From an uncultured Pelagibacteraceae bacterium (GTDB lineage Bacteria > Pseudomonadota > Alphaproteobacteria > Pelagibacterales > AG-422-B15): a stretch of 64,000 bases of DNA. The notes beneath the pieces were generated by a model. That model did not search any database, was not told the DNA's origin, and saw nothing but the letters and a program-made list of their open reading frames with translations. How positions within the stretch are numbered: the first letter of the stretch is position 1; each line of letters starts with the position of its first letter. Location: NCBI GenBank assembly GCA_902525575.1, contig CABZHU010000004.1, forward strand, positions 1 through 64,000, read 5' to 3'. The position numbers and the translations under genes were made by a program. Shown here piece after piece: positions 49,930-58,590 of the stretch.

Positions 49930-50395
49930 ATCAAAATTTTTAGTTATAGTAGATGACTCCATTGAGTTAAGGGTTGCTATCAGATTTGCTGCACAAAGAG
50001 CTAAAAATACAAAGGGAGGTATTATTCTATTAAATATCATCGAACAATTTGATCCTCAACAATGGCAATCTGTTGAAGAGATTATTCGTCAAGAGGCAAC
50101 TGATAAAGCTCAAGAAAAATTACAAAAGTGGTCTAAAGTTATTCATGATCTCGTAGACATAGTTCCTGAAGTTATAATTAAAGAAGGCATTCCAAGCGAA
50201 AAAATTATTGAAACACTTGAATCTGATGATGCAATAAGGTTTCTAGTTTTAGCTGCAGCTGACGCTGATCAACCAGGTCCACTGGTTACATTATTAGCTG
50301 GACAAAAATCAGGTAAACTTCCAGTTCCAATTGTTGTAATACCACAAGGTTTAGAAGATGATGTTATTGATGATTTGGCATCAAGAGCTAATTAA
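49919..50395 (+). CDS. Universal stress protein family
   Basis: The track ORF starts at a TTG in trpS; I prefer the ATG at 49919 (MRHRSKFLVIVDDS). The 158 residues show a UspA fold: an N-terminal beta-strand VIVDDSIELRVAIRFAAQRA, and the end GPLVTLLAGQKSGKLPVPIVVIP in place of the usual G-x2-G-x9-G(S/T) nucleotide loop. Role unknown; usp between trpS and nfuA is common in Alphaproteobacteria. Confidence 0.85.
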   Translation: MRHRSKFLVIVDDSIELRVAIRFAAQRAKNTKGGIILLNIIEQFDPQQWQSVEEIIRQEATDKAQEKLQKWSKVIHDLVDIVPEVIIKEGIPSEKIIETLESDDAIRFLVLAAADADQPGPLVTLLAGQKSGKLPVPIVVIPQGLEDDVIDDLASRAN

Positions 50396-50484
50396 AAAAT
50401 ATCGTTAAATTCAGACACTTACAAAATTATCACATGAATTCTTTAAAAAAAATAGAATCTAATTATATAAATTGAATAATTATT

Positions 50485-51045
50485 ATGTTTATACAAACTG
50501 AATCAACACCTAACCCAAACTCATTGAAGTTTATTTTAGATGATCATGAAATATGTTCTGAGCCAGTTGAATATAATGCCGGGGAAGAAAATATAAATTC
50601 AAAGCTTGCAGAAAAGTTACTTAAAATTGATGGTATTGATAAAATTTTATTTAATAAAAATTTTATTTCGATTAACAAAAGCAAATTTACATGGGATCAG
50701 TTAAAAGCAACAATCTTACACGAGATATCTGACTTCATTGGTTCAGGCATTCCGATATTAGATACAGAGAATGAAGTTGACGAAATTAACACAGTTGAAT
50801 TTGACGATGCAGATATAGAAGTTGTTAAGAATATTCATAATATTTTAGTATCAAAAATTAGACCTGCTGTTATGCAAGATGGCGGCGATATAAAATTTAA
50901 GAAATATGACGAGGGTATTGTTTCATTGGCCCTTCAAGGAAGCTGTGCTGGCTGTCCTAGCGCGACATTAACTCTTAAAAATGGAGTTGAAAATATGCTT
51001 AAACATCATATTCCCGAAGTCAAAAAAGTTGAACAAATCATATAG
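50485..51045 (+). CDS. nfuA: Fe-S cluster scaffold/carrier (NfuA type)
   Basis: 186 residues. The Nfu N-terminal domain opens with MFIQTESTPNPNSLKFIL, and the C-terminal NifU-like domain has GSCAGCPSA, whose two Cys bind the cluster between two subunits. It delivers 4Fe-4S clusters to target enzymes; the radical-SAM protein MiaB encoded in this region is a plausible client. An 89-nt AT-rich gap precedes it. Confidence 0.94.
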   Translation: MFIQTESTPNPNSLKFILDDHEICSEPVEYNAGEENINSKLAEKLLKIDGIDKILFNKNFISINKSKFTWDQLKATILHEISDFIGSGIPILDTENEVDEINTVEFDDADIEVVKNIHNILVSKIRPAVMQDGGDIKFKKYDEGIVSLALQGSCAGCPSATLTLKNGVENMLKHHIPEVKKVEQII

Positions 51046-51050
51046 ATGAT

Positions 51051-52034
51051 ATGAATTTTCTAAATTTATTTGTTACTAAAGATAACTCTTTAATTCTTTT
51101 GTTTAGGATTTATTACTCAATAGCATTATTATTTGTTTTCACAATTTTAACTTCTTTAATATTCAGTCAAAATGTTTACGACAAACAAATTAAAGTATTA
51201 TATCCAAATAATAATTCTAAAAATGAAAACTTTGATCAAACTTTAGATAAACTTTATGCTGCCAAGCTTACTGAAGAAATTTATATAAGCAAAAACGTTA
51301 ATTTAGACTCAATACTAGAAACAAACTTAGTACCAAATATCATTATATCTAAACTACCATTCAATATAACAACACTCAAATCATCTGAAAAAAGAAAAAC
51401 TCTTTTTATAAAAATAGCTCTGCCCATAATCATTAAAGAAAATGAAAAACTGGTACTCATGAATAATAAAATTAGAAATCTAGCAAATAGAATTGACTTT
51501 ATTTCTCGCGGTGATGCTAAGTGGTTATCAAGTAAAATGAAAGAATACAAATTGAAAGAATACTCTATTGAAAAATTATTACAAAAAGTTGACAAAATTC
51601 CAGTTTCTATCGCTCTTGCTCAAGCGGCAATAGAGAGTGGTTGGGGAACTTCTCGTTTTGCTATCGAGGGGAATGCTTTATTTGGACAATATATATGGGA
51701 CCAAAATAAGGATGGGATTGTTCCTGAAAATAGAGATCTAGGTGAAAATTATAAAATTAAATCATTTAATACCCTGAGTGACTCTGTTTCGTCATACATG
51801 AAGAATTTAAACACTAATCATCATTATGCTGAGTTTAGAATAAACAGATATATTATGAGAAACAACAATCTTCCCTTAAATGGGGTTACACTGTCAAATT
51901 ATTTATATAATTATTCAATTGAAGATGACTATTCAGAAAAAATAAAGAATATAATTAAAACAAACAAATTTGAAGACTTTGAGCATCTAAAAATGGAAAA
52001 GCAAAATAAAATTAAATTAACTGAAATTATTTAA
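51051..52034 (+). CDS. Bax-like glucosaminidase, membrane-anchored peptidoglycan hydrolase
   Basis: 327 residues. A hydrophobic segment near residues 20-40 (IYYSIALLFVFTILTSLIF) anchors or exports the protein. The glucosaminidase domain starts near KIPVSIALAQAAIESGWGTSRFAIEGNALFGQYIW, with the likely catalytic Glu in IESGWG. It is expected to cleave between GlcNAc and MurNAc in the periplasm. The stop overlaps that of the opposing deacetylase gene by 8 nt. Confidence 0.88.
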   Translation: MNFLNLFVTKDNSLILLFRIYYSIALLFVFTILTSLIFSQNVYDKQIKVLYPNNNSKNENFDQTLDKLYAAKLTEEIYISKNVNLDSILETNLVPNIIISKLPFNITTLKSSEKRKTLFIKIALPIIIKENEKLVLMNNKIRNLANRIDFISRGDAKWLSSKMKEYKLKEYSIEKLLQKVDKIPVSIALAQAAIESGWGTSRFAIEGNALFGQYIWDQNKDGIVPENRDLGENYKIKSFNTLSDSVSSYMKNLNTNHHYAEFRINRYIMRNNNLPLNGVTLSNYLYNYSIEDDYSEKIKNIIKTNKFEDFEHLKMEKQNKIKLTEII

Positions 52035-53079
52035 CCAAGAACTGATATCCAAACCAGTGCCATTTGTCGTCAATTTTTGACGTACAATTAAGTTTGCCTC
52101 TTCCAGATAAAAAATCTTCTTCTAATTTTATTTGAAATTTCAAGGGACTTATTTTTATTATTTCTTGTGAATTCCAATTTCCACCAGGATTAGAGTAACA
52201 ATTTAACTCATTATTGTTTAGATCATCAACTAGTGTGAGTTCAATTAATGGACGCTTATTATTTTTTAAGAACATATCTTCAGGACTAAATTGATCTATC
52301 TGTAAGGGAAAAGAATTTACAGCAAACTCAAAACGATCTGATGTGCCAAAATTTTTGTTAAGAGAAAATCTAGGTAAATAGTAATGATTTTCATAACTTG
52401 AAATCACGCCTGAATGCTGACCAAACGCATGGCTAATATTGAGATCTTTAAGAAGCTCTATAATAGCTAAGCTTGTTTCACCGTAAGGATATGCGAAAAG
52501 CTTAGGCACAAAACCAATATTTTTTATAAAGCTTCTATGTGAATTTAGTATGTCTTCCTTCACAAACTTCTTACTGTTTAATGGCATATGAAGGTGAGTA
52601 GAAGTATGCTGACCAATAGAGCCCCCTTCGTCAATAAATTGCTTTATTTGAGACCAATTCATATACCCAGCGGTATTACTATCTATAATATCTGTAGAAA
52701 CAAATAGAGTGACAGGTATTTTGTATTTTTTAAATATTGGCCAAGCATATTCAAAAAAAGATAAGTAAGCATCATCAACTGAAAAAGCTATACTTTTATC
52801 ATTAAATTTTTCGTTATTTCCTAATTTACTAATAATTTTTTCTAAACTTATTACATCAATATTATTTTCAATTATGTATTTTATGTGCGATTGAAACTGG
52901 TCCTTTGTAACACTTGTCGTTGGATATCTATCTTCACCAAATCTATGATACATAAAAGTTGATACTCCCAATTCATTTTCTGAAAAGGAAAAACTAGGAA
53001 TGCCAACAAAGCTAACTATAAGGAATAATTTAATCAGGTATTTAGGAAAAAATAACAGAAACTTATTCATCAAATTCAT
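52027..53079 (-). CDS. Secreted polysaccharide deacetylase-family protein
   Basis: 350 residues with a signal peptide (LFLIVSFVGIPSFSFS). The NodB-type domain shows FSVDDAYLSF at motif 1, where TFDDG is usual, so the Asp pair is kept but the Gly is Ala. Motif 2 is HTSTHLHM with the metal-binding His residues. FAYPYGET is a further block. It may act on peptidoglycan or an extracellular glycan. The C-terminal 90 residues, with several Cys, match nothing that I recognise. Confidence 0.85.
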   Translation of the reverse strand: MNLMNKFLLFFPKYLIKLFLIVSFVGIPSFSFSENELGVSTFMYHRFGEDRYPTTSVTKDQFQSHIKYIIENNIDVISLEKIISKLGNNEKFNDKSIAFSVDDAYLSFFEYAWPIFKKYKIPVTLFVSTDIIDSNTAGYMNWSQIKQFIDEGGSIGQHTSTHLHMPLNSKKFVKEDILNSHRSFIKNIGFVPKLFAYPYGETSLAIIELLKDLNISHAFGQHSGVISSYENHYYLPRFSLNKNFGTSDRFEFAVNSFPLQIDQFSPEDMFLKNNKRPLIELTLVDDLNNNELNCYSNPGGNWNSQEIIKISPLKFQIKLEEDFLSGRGKLNCTSKIDDKWHWFGYQFLVK

Positions 53080-53111
53080 TTTTTAATCTATATGGTTAAA
53101 ATATCAACCAT

Positions 53112-53738
53112 ATGTTTCTTTTTTTAGACTTCACAACTGATATGTCATTAACTTTAATTGGAAAGCATTCTTTTCTAAGTAAAAAGATTAAGTCTAATAA
53201 AAATATCTCAGAAATTCTAGTAATAGAAATAGAGAAAATTTTTGATAAAGAAAAAATAAATATAAAAAAACTTGATACAATTTTTGTTATTACAGGACCT
53301 GGTAGTTTTACTGGAATAAGATCTGCTCTAACCTTTGCAAAAACAATTCAGCTTACCAATAATACTGACGTAAGGGGGATCTCAAAATTTGAGTATTTGA
53401 ATTTAATTGCGAACTATAAGAACTTACTTGATTTAAGGACTATACTAATCTTCCACAGAAGAAAGCAATTTTTCACTCAAAGCTTTAAGGGAAATACATC
53501 CATTTCTAAACCTGAAATCATTAGTTTTGAAGAAAATCAGAAAATATTTAATAAAAGAACAAGTATTCTTTGTGATAATAATATATTAACAAGTTTTGTT
53601 GATAAAAAATATTTTGAATTATTTAAACAGAATATACACTTTATCGATTATAATAATGAAAAGTTAAAAATATTAATTAATAAAAAAAATAAACTTACCA
53701 ATGATCCAAGACCGATATATATCAACAGTAACTATTAG
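53112..53738 (+). CDS. tsaB: tRNA threonylcarbamoyladenosine protein TsaB
   Basis: Non-catalytic partner of TsaD in t6A37 formation. It has an ASKHA fold beginning FLDFTTDMSLTLIG; GPGSFTGIRSALTFAKTIQ is the family signature. 208 residues, quite Lys/Asn-rich and divergent. It precedes fur by 12 nt; rimI, often fused to or next to it, is absent here. Confidence 0.88.
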   Translation: MFLFLDFTTDMSLTLIGKHSFLSKKIKSNKNISEILVIEIEKIFDKEKINIKKLDTIFVITGPGSFTGIRSALTFAKTIQLTNNTDVRGISKFEYLNLIANYKNLLDLRTILIFHRRKQFFTQSFKGNTSISKPEIISFEENQKIFNKRTSILCDNNILTSFVDKKYFELFKQNIHFIDYNNEKLKILINKKNKLTNDPRPIYINSNY

Positions 53739-53750
53739 GTCTTATTTATC

Positions 53751-54170
53751 ATGATAGATGTAAAAAAGTTGTGCAGTGAAAAAGGTTTAAGGATGACTGA
53801 ACAGAGAAATACTATAGCAGATGTCATAACCGAGATGAGCGTAGAAGGGCATCCGGATGTAAATGAAATTTTTTTAAATGCTAATAAAAAAGATAAAAAT
53901 ATCAGTATTGCCACAGTTTATAGGACAGTTAAATTATTTGAAGAATACGGGGCTATTGAAAAACTTGAATTTAAAGATGGCAGGTCTCGTTATGAGGCGA
54001 TTGAAGCAGCTCATCACGATCATTTAATTGATATTGAAACCGGAGAAATACACGAATTCACAAATGATGAAATAGAGGCTATACAGACTAGAGTTGCTAG
54101 CGAACTCGGATTCAAACTTGTTGATCATCGTTTAGAGCTTTATGGGGTTAAGAAAAAAAATAAAAATTAA
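53751..54170 (+). CDS. fur: Fur-family metalloregulator
   Basis: 139 residues. The winged helix contains GLRMTEQRNTIADVI and ISIATVYRTVKLFEEYGAI, the recognition part. HHDHLIDIETGEIHEF is the regulatory metal site, but where classical Fur has CxxC this protein has DIETGE, so the structural zinc site is missing. Alphaproteobacterial relatives at this locus include Mur-type, manganese- or iron-responsive regulators. It acts on metal-uptake genes, targets not visible. Confidence 0.93.
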   Translation: MIDVKKLCSEKGLRMTEQRNTIADVITEMSVEGHPDVNEIFLNANKKDKNISIATVYRTVKLFEEYGAIEKLEFKDGRSRYEAIEAAHHDHLIDIETGEIHEFTNDEIEAIQTRVASELGFKLVDHRLELYGVKKKNKN

Positions 54171-54947
54171 ATGTCAATCATAAGACTTATTTATACGTTA
54201 CTGCTACTGTCATTTTTTATAATTATATCAATTCCGATTCAAATTTTACTAAATATATTTGCTTATAAATTTAAGAATATTTATGCAATATATTTTTATA
54301 AAATAATTAAACTTATTACTGGACTAAAAATTACTTATGACAAGAAAAATCATAGCCGCAAAAAAAAAGGAACTCTCTATGTAGCAAACCATGTCTCATG
54401 GTTTGATATTATTTGCCTAGGCACGTTACTTAATGCAAGATTTATTGCAAAAAAAGAGGTTTCTAAAATGGGAATATTTGGCTTTTTAGCAAAGTTGAGT
54501 AATACTTTTTTTATTGATAATTCTGATAAAAACAAAATTATTGAATACAATCGCATAATTAATAAAAAACTAAGCCAAGGTGAAAATTTTATTATCTTCC
54601 CTGAAGGAACGACTTCTGATGGAAATGGAATTAAGCAATTTAAATCATCAATGTTGGAATGTGCGTTTGATGAAAAAAATCTAATACATATTCAGCCTAT
54701 TTCAATATGCTACTCAAGAAAAAATAACTTACCAATGGGACTCTTTTTAAGAAGGCACATTTCTTGGATCGGTGATACTTCAATGGTTGAGGCAATGTTT
54801 AATTTTTTAAGCTCTGGGCCTGTTACAGTTGAGCTAGTATTTCATAATGAGCTTAATGCAAGTAGCTTTAATAATAGAAAAGATTTGACCTATTATTGTG
54901 AAAATCAGATACTTCAGGGCATAAATCAAACTCTCAAAATTAGCTAA
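54171..54947 (+). CDS. plsC: 1-acyl-sn-glycerol-3-phosphate acyltransferase
   Basis: Makes phosphatidic acid from lysophosphatidic acid. An N-terminal membrane helix (LIYTLLLLSFFIIISIPIQI) precedes the acyltransferase motifs NHVSWFD (HX4D) and FPEGTTSDG. 258 residues. It starts right after fur (adjacent codons) and ends 1 nt before miaB. A related lyso-ornithine acyltransferase function cannot be excluded. Confidence 0.9.
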   Translation: MSIIRLIYTLLLLSFFIIISIPIQILLNIFAYKFKNIYAIYFYKIIKLITGLKITYDKKNHSRKKKGTLYVANHVSWFDIICLGTLLNARFIAKKEVSKMGIFGFLAKLSNTFFIDNSDKNKIIEYNRIINKKLSQGENFIIFPEGTTSDGNGIKQFKSSMLECAFDEKNLIHIQPISICYSRKNNLPMGLFLRRHISWIGDTSMVEAMFNFLSSGPVTVELVFHNELNASSFNNRKDLTYYCENQILQGINQTLKIS

Positions 54948-54948
54948 A

Positions 54949-56256
54949 ATGCAAAACCGTTCATTTTATGTAAAATCTTATGGCTGTCAGATGAATGTCT
55001 ATGATAGCCAAAAAATAACTTCAATACTTGAGAGCAAAGGACTAAAAAATAAATTAGACCCTAAATCAGCCGATTTAGTAATTTTTAACACATGTAATAT
55101 TCGTGAAAAGGCAGCACATAAATTATACTCTGATATAGGAAGAGTAAATAAACTGGGATTAAAAAAAACAATAGCAGTTGTTGGATGTGTAGCTCAGGCT
55201 GAAAACTCTGAAATGTTTCGAAAAAATAAATCAATCGATATTGTCCTTGGACCGCAAAGCTATCATCTCCTTCCAAAAATGCTGGATGATTTAGAAAATA
55301 ATTTCAAACAAATTAACACTGACTTTATAGTGAATGAAAAGTTCGATTATTTGTCTGAGCAAATGAGACCGCAAGGAGTGTCTTCAATGGTAACAATCCA
55401 GGAAGGATGTGATAAATTTTGTTCCTTCTGTGTCGTTCCTTACACAAGAGGTCCTGAATATTCTCGGTCCATTAAATCCATTAGCGATGAAGTAAAATTA
55501 CTATCTCAAAAAGGAGCAAAAGAAATTGTATTCCTCGGTCAGAACGTCAATGCATATAATGATAAATCAAATAATAATAATGCCAAACTATCGGATTTGA
55601 TCAGAGCAATCAGCGAATTTGATAGCGTTAAAAGAATAAGGTACACAACGTCTCATCCAATTAATATGGATGAAGAATTAATTCAAGAACACAAAAATAA
55701 TATGAAGCTAATGCCATTTCTACATTTACCTGTCCAATCTGGTTCAGAATCGATTTTAAAAAAAATGAACAGAAAATATGACCCTGATTTTTATCGAAGA
55801 ACTATCGATAGGTTAAAGAAAGCAAAACCAGATATTGAAATATCTTCAGATTTTATTGTTGGGTATCCAGGTGAGACAGATCAAGATTTTAATGAAACAT
55901 TAAAACTTATTGACGATATTGAGTTTACCCAATCGTATTCATTTATTTATAGTTCAAGACCTGGAACTAAGTCATCGACAGAAGTTGACAATACTCCCAT
56001 TTCAGTGAAAAAAGAAAGACTCCTAGTGTTACAAGAAAAATTAAAAAAAATTCAATACTCCTTTAATAATGAGTTCTGTAATAAAACTGTAAAAGTTTTA
56101 ATTGAGAATCAAAGTTCAAGTAATCCTGAGTATTTCTTTGGAAGAACGCCATTTATGCAATCTGTTTATATTAAGTCCAATGATCTAGTGCCAGGTCATG
56201 AAAAAGATATTGATATTACGTCTTGCAACCATAAGAGTTTATATGGTATTTGTTGA
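54949..56256 (+). CDS. miaB: tRNA-2-methylthio-N6-isopentenyladenosine synthase MiaB
   Basis: Radical-SAM methylthiotransferase acting on i6A37 of tRNA. The N-terminal UPF0004 domain starts VKSYGCQMNVYDSQKI, with the auxiliary-cluster Cys residues; the radical-SAM motif is EGCDKFCSFCVVPYTRG. A C-terminal TRAM domain follows. 435 residues. The stop overlaps phoH by 7 nt. Confidence 0.97.
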   Translation: MQNRSFYVKSYGCQMNVYDSQKITSILESKGLKNKLDPKSADLVIFNTCNIREKAAHKLYSDIGRVNKLGLKKTIAVVGCVAQAENSEMFRKNKSIDIVLGPQSYHLLPKMLDDLENNFKQINTDFIVNEKFDYLSEQMRPQGVSSMVTIQEGCDKFCSFCVVPYTRGPEYSRSIKSISDEVKLLSQKGAKEIVFLGQNVNAYNDKSNNNNAKLSDLIRAISEFDSVKRIRYTTSHPINMDEELIQEHKNNMKLMPFLHLPVQSGSESILKKMNRKYDPDFYRRTIDRLKKAKPDIEISSDFIVGYPGETDQDFNETLKLIDDIEFTQSYSFIYSSRPGTKSSTEVDNTPISVKKERLLVLQEKLKKIQYSFNNEFCNKTVKVLIENQSSSNPEYFFGRTPFMQSVYIKSNDLVPGHEKDIDITSCNHKSLYGIC

Positions 56257-57296
56257 AAATTGATTATCCGCTTAATTTGAAAAATAAACAAATAAAACCC
56301 ATATCTGAAAATCAAAAGGACCTGCCATCAGGATCTTCCATAATAAATATCGATAACTTAGATGTTGTAGAGATATTTGGAGTTAACAATGAAAATTTAA
56401 ATTATTTTGAAGATCAGCTTCCCATTAAAGTCTTTCAAAAAGGAAATCAACTAAACATTAAAGGTGAAAAAAAATACAGAAATATTTTGCGAAATGCAAT
56501 TTTAAAAACACAACAGGATTTAAAATCTAACAGAAAAGGAAACAATATTAATTTAATGCAGGAGAATCTAAAAATGCAATCTTTAAATGAAAACGACAAA
56601 ATAAGAAACTTGACAGTCACCAAGACAGCAAAACTCGATGTCATTGGTAAAAGTAAAATGCAAAATCATTATTTAGATATTCTCCAGAAAAAGAAAATTA
56701 TCTTTGCGGTTGGTCCAGCCGGAACAGGCAAAACATTTTTAGCAGTTGCTGCAGCAGTTTCTCAATTATTAGATAATAAATTTGACAGAATAATTCTATC
56801 TAGACCAGCAGTGGAAGCTGGAGAAAAACTTGGTTTCTTACCCGGCGATTTAAAAGAAAAGGTAGATCCTTACCTGAGACCTTTATATGACAGTCTTTAT
56901 GATCTTATGCCGGCAGATATAGCCCTAAGAAAAATTGAATCTGCTGAAATTGAAATTGCTCCCTTAGCTTTCATGAGAGGTAGGACATTAAATAATTCCT
57001 TTGTAATTTTAGATGAAGCACAGAATGCAACTCATACCCAAATAAAAATGTTCTTAACTAGGTGCGGTAAAAATTCTAGAATGGTTGTTACAGGCGATCC
57101 ATCTCAAATAGACCTGAATAGAAAAAGTGACTCAGGGTTATTAAAATCAGTTAAAATTTTAGAAAAAATTGATAATATTGAGGTTGTTGAGCTAGGCTCT
57201 AAAGATATTGTTAGAGATGAAATGGTCACAAAAATTATAAACGCGTATGATTCATACGATGACCAAATAAAAGATCTTTTTGATAAATCATCTTAA
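56250..57296 (+). CDS. phoH: PhoH-like ATPase (PhoL)
   Basis: P-loop protein of 348 residues often found with ybeY. FAVGPAGTGKTFLAVAAAV is Walker A and FVILDEAQNATHTQIKMFLTR Walker B. SRPAVEAGEKLGFLPGDLKEKVDPYLRPLYD is the family block. Believed to act in RNA metabolism and ribosome quality control with YbeY. Starts at one of two consecutive TTG codons (56250 or 56253) inside the end of miaB. Confidence 0.93.
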   Translation: MLKIDYPLNLKNKQIKPISENQKDLPSGSSIINIDNLDVVEIFGVNNENLNYFEDQLPIKVFQKGNQLNIKGEKKYRNILRNAILKTQQDLKSNRKGNNINLMQENLKMQSLNENDKIRNLTVTKTAKLDVIGKSKMQNHYLDILQKKKIIFAVGPAGTGKTFLAVAAAVSQLLDNKFDRIILSRPAVEAGEKLGFLPGDLKEKVDPYLRPLYDSLYDLMPADIALRKIESAEIEIAPLAFMRGRTLNNSFVILDEAQNATHTQIKMFLTRCGKNSRMVVTGDPSQIDLNRKSDSGLLKSVKILEKIDNIEVVELGSKDIVRDEMVTKIINAYDSYDDQIKDLFDKSS

Positions 57297-57301
57297 CTTT
57301 A

Positions 57302-57751
57302 ATGGTGGATATCAGTTATAATATAAAAAGTTTAGAATGGAATAAGAATTTTCCATTATACAAAAAATGTATCTCTAATTCTGTTGACCAAATATTTAAA
57401 AAAGTAAAATTTTCATCAAATAATGAAATATCTATTAGTTTTCTTCTTACATCAAATAGTGAGATAAAACTTTTAAACCATAAATATAGAAATAAAAATA
57501 AGCCTACAAATGTTTTATCATTTCCCATGAATGAGCAGATTGAAAATAAAAATTACTTAGGAGATGTTGTTATTGCTTGTGAAAAAATTATTGATGAATC
57601 TTCTGAGCAAAATATGAAAAAGTATAAATATTTATCAAAAATTACCATACATGGCGTGCTTCACTTGTTAGGATATAAACATGATACTGACAGGCAATTT
57701 AATAAAATGAATTCAATTGAAAAAAATATACTCAAAGAAATTTATGAATAA
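57302..57751 (+). CDS. ybeY: Endoribonuclease YbeY
   Basis: Zinc-dependent RNase for rRNA maturation and ribosome quality control. The metal motif HGVLHLLGYKHD (H-x3-H-x5-H) is complete, and NHKYRNKNKPTNVLSFP is the other conserved block. 149 residues. It lies 5 nt after phoH and 2 nt before corC, as in most bacteria. Confidence 0.95.
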   Translation: MVDISYNIKSLEWNKNFPLYKKCISNSVDQIFKKVKFSSNNEISISFLLTSNSEIKLLNHKYRNKNKPTNVLSFPMNEQIENKNYLGDVVIACEKIIDESSEQNMKKYKYLSKITIHGVLHLLGYKHDTDRQFNKMNSIEKNILKEIYE

Positions 57752-57753
57752 AT

Positions 57754-58584
57754 ATGCTTAAAAACTTAATAAATAAAATATTTCCAACTAAAAATATCAA
57801 TGGTGAGTCTCTCAAGGAAAGTATTGAAACAGTATTAGAGTCTTCTCAAAAAGGCACCGAAAGCATTTCAAAACAAGAGAGACTGATGCTTTTAAATATT
57901 CTAAAAATTGATGAAATAAGAACGATAGACATCATGATCCCAAGAGCAGACATTGGAGCAGTCGAGGTTAATGATAGCTTTGAAAAAGTATTAGAAATAT
58001 TTATCAAAGAATCCCATTCCAGAGTACCAGTATATGAAAATAATTTAGATAATATTATTGGGATGATTCATATAAAAGATTTAGTTAAATATCAAAATGA
58101 GAACCGAAAAGAAGATAAATTTTTGGACATAATTAAAAGAGAAGTTTTGGAAATTCCACCTTCAATGCCAGTTTTAGATCTTTTATTAAAAATGCAAATC
58201 ACACGACTGCATATGGGCATAGTAATTGATGAGTATGGTTGTACGGACGGTTTAGTTACGATTGAGGATGTAATAGAGGAAGTAATTGGAGAAATTGAAG
58301 ACGAACATGATGAGAAAAATTTACCAATGTTGATCAAGACTTCAACAAATACAATTGAAGCAAGTGCAAGAGTCGAAATAGATGAACTTCAAAAAATAAC
58401 AAATATAAATTTCTTATCGAATGAAAACAGTGATGATATTGATACTTTAGGAGGTTTAATTTTTTCTATAACTGGGCGAGTTCCTCAAAGGGGCGAAATT
58501 ATTAAACATAGTTCAGGTGTGACCTTTGAAATCAATGATGCTGATCCAATGAAAATAAAATCAGTTAAAATTAAAATCATATAA
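57754..58584 (+). CDS. corC: CorC/HlyC family CBS-domain protein
   Basis: 276 residues without membrane helices. Two CBS domains (about residues 65-190, starting MIPRADIGAVEVNDSFEKVLEIFI and including VIDEYGCTDGLVTIEDVIEEVIGEI) are followed by the CorC_HlyC domain (ARVEIDELQ..DIDTLGGLIFSITGRVPQRGE). E. coli CorC has been linked to Mg2+/Co2+ efflux; exact function is uncertain. Placed between ybeY and lnt as usual. Confidence 0.92.
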   Translation: MLKNLINKIFPTKNINGESLKESIETVLESSQKGTESISKQERLMLLNILKIDEIRTIDIMIPRADIGAVEVNDSFEKVLEIFIKESHSRVPVYENNLDNIIGMIHIKDLVKYQNENRKEDKFLDIIKREVLEIPPSMPVLDLLLKMQITRLHMGIVIDEYGCTDGLVTIEDVIEEVIGEIEDEHDEKNLPMLIKTSTNTIEASARVEIDELQKITNINFLSNENSDDIDTLGGLIFSITGRVPQRGEIIKHSSGVTFEINDADPMKIKSVKIKII

Positions 58585-58590
58585 TAGTAT

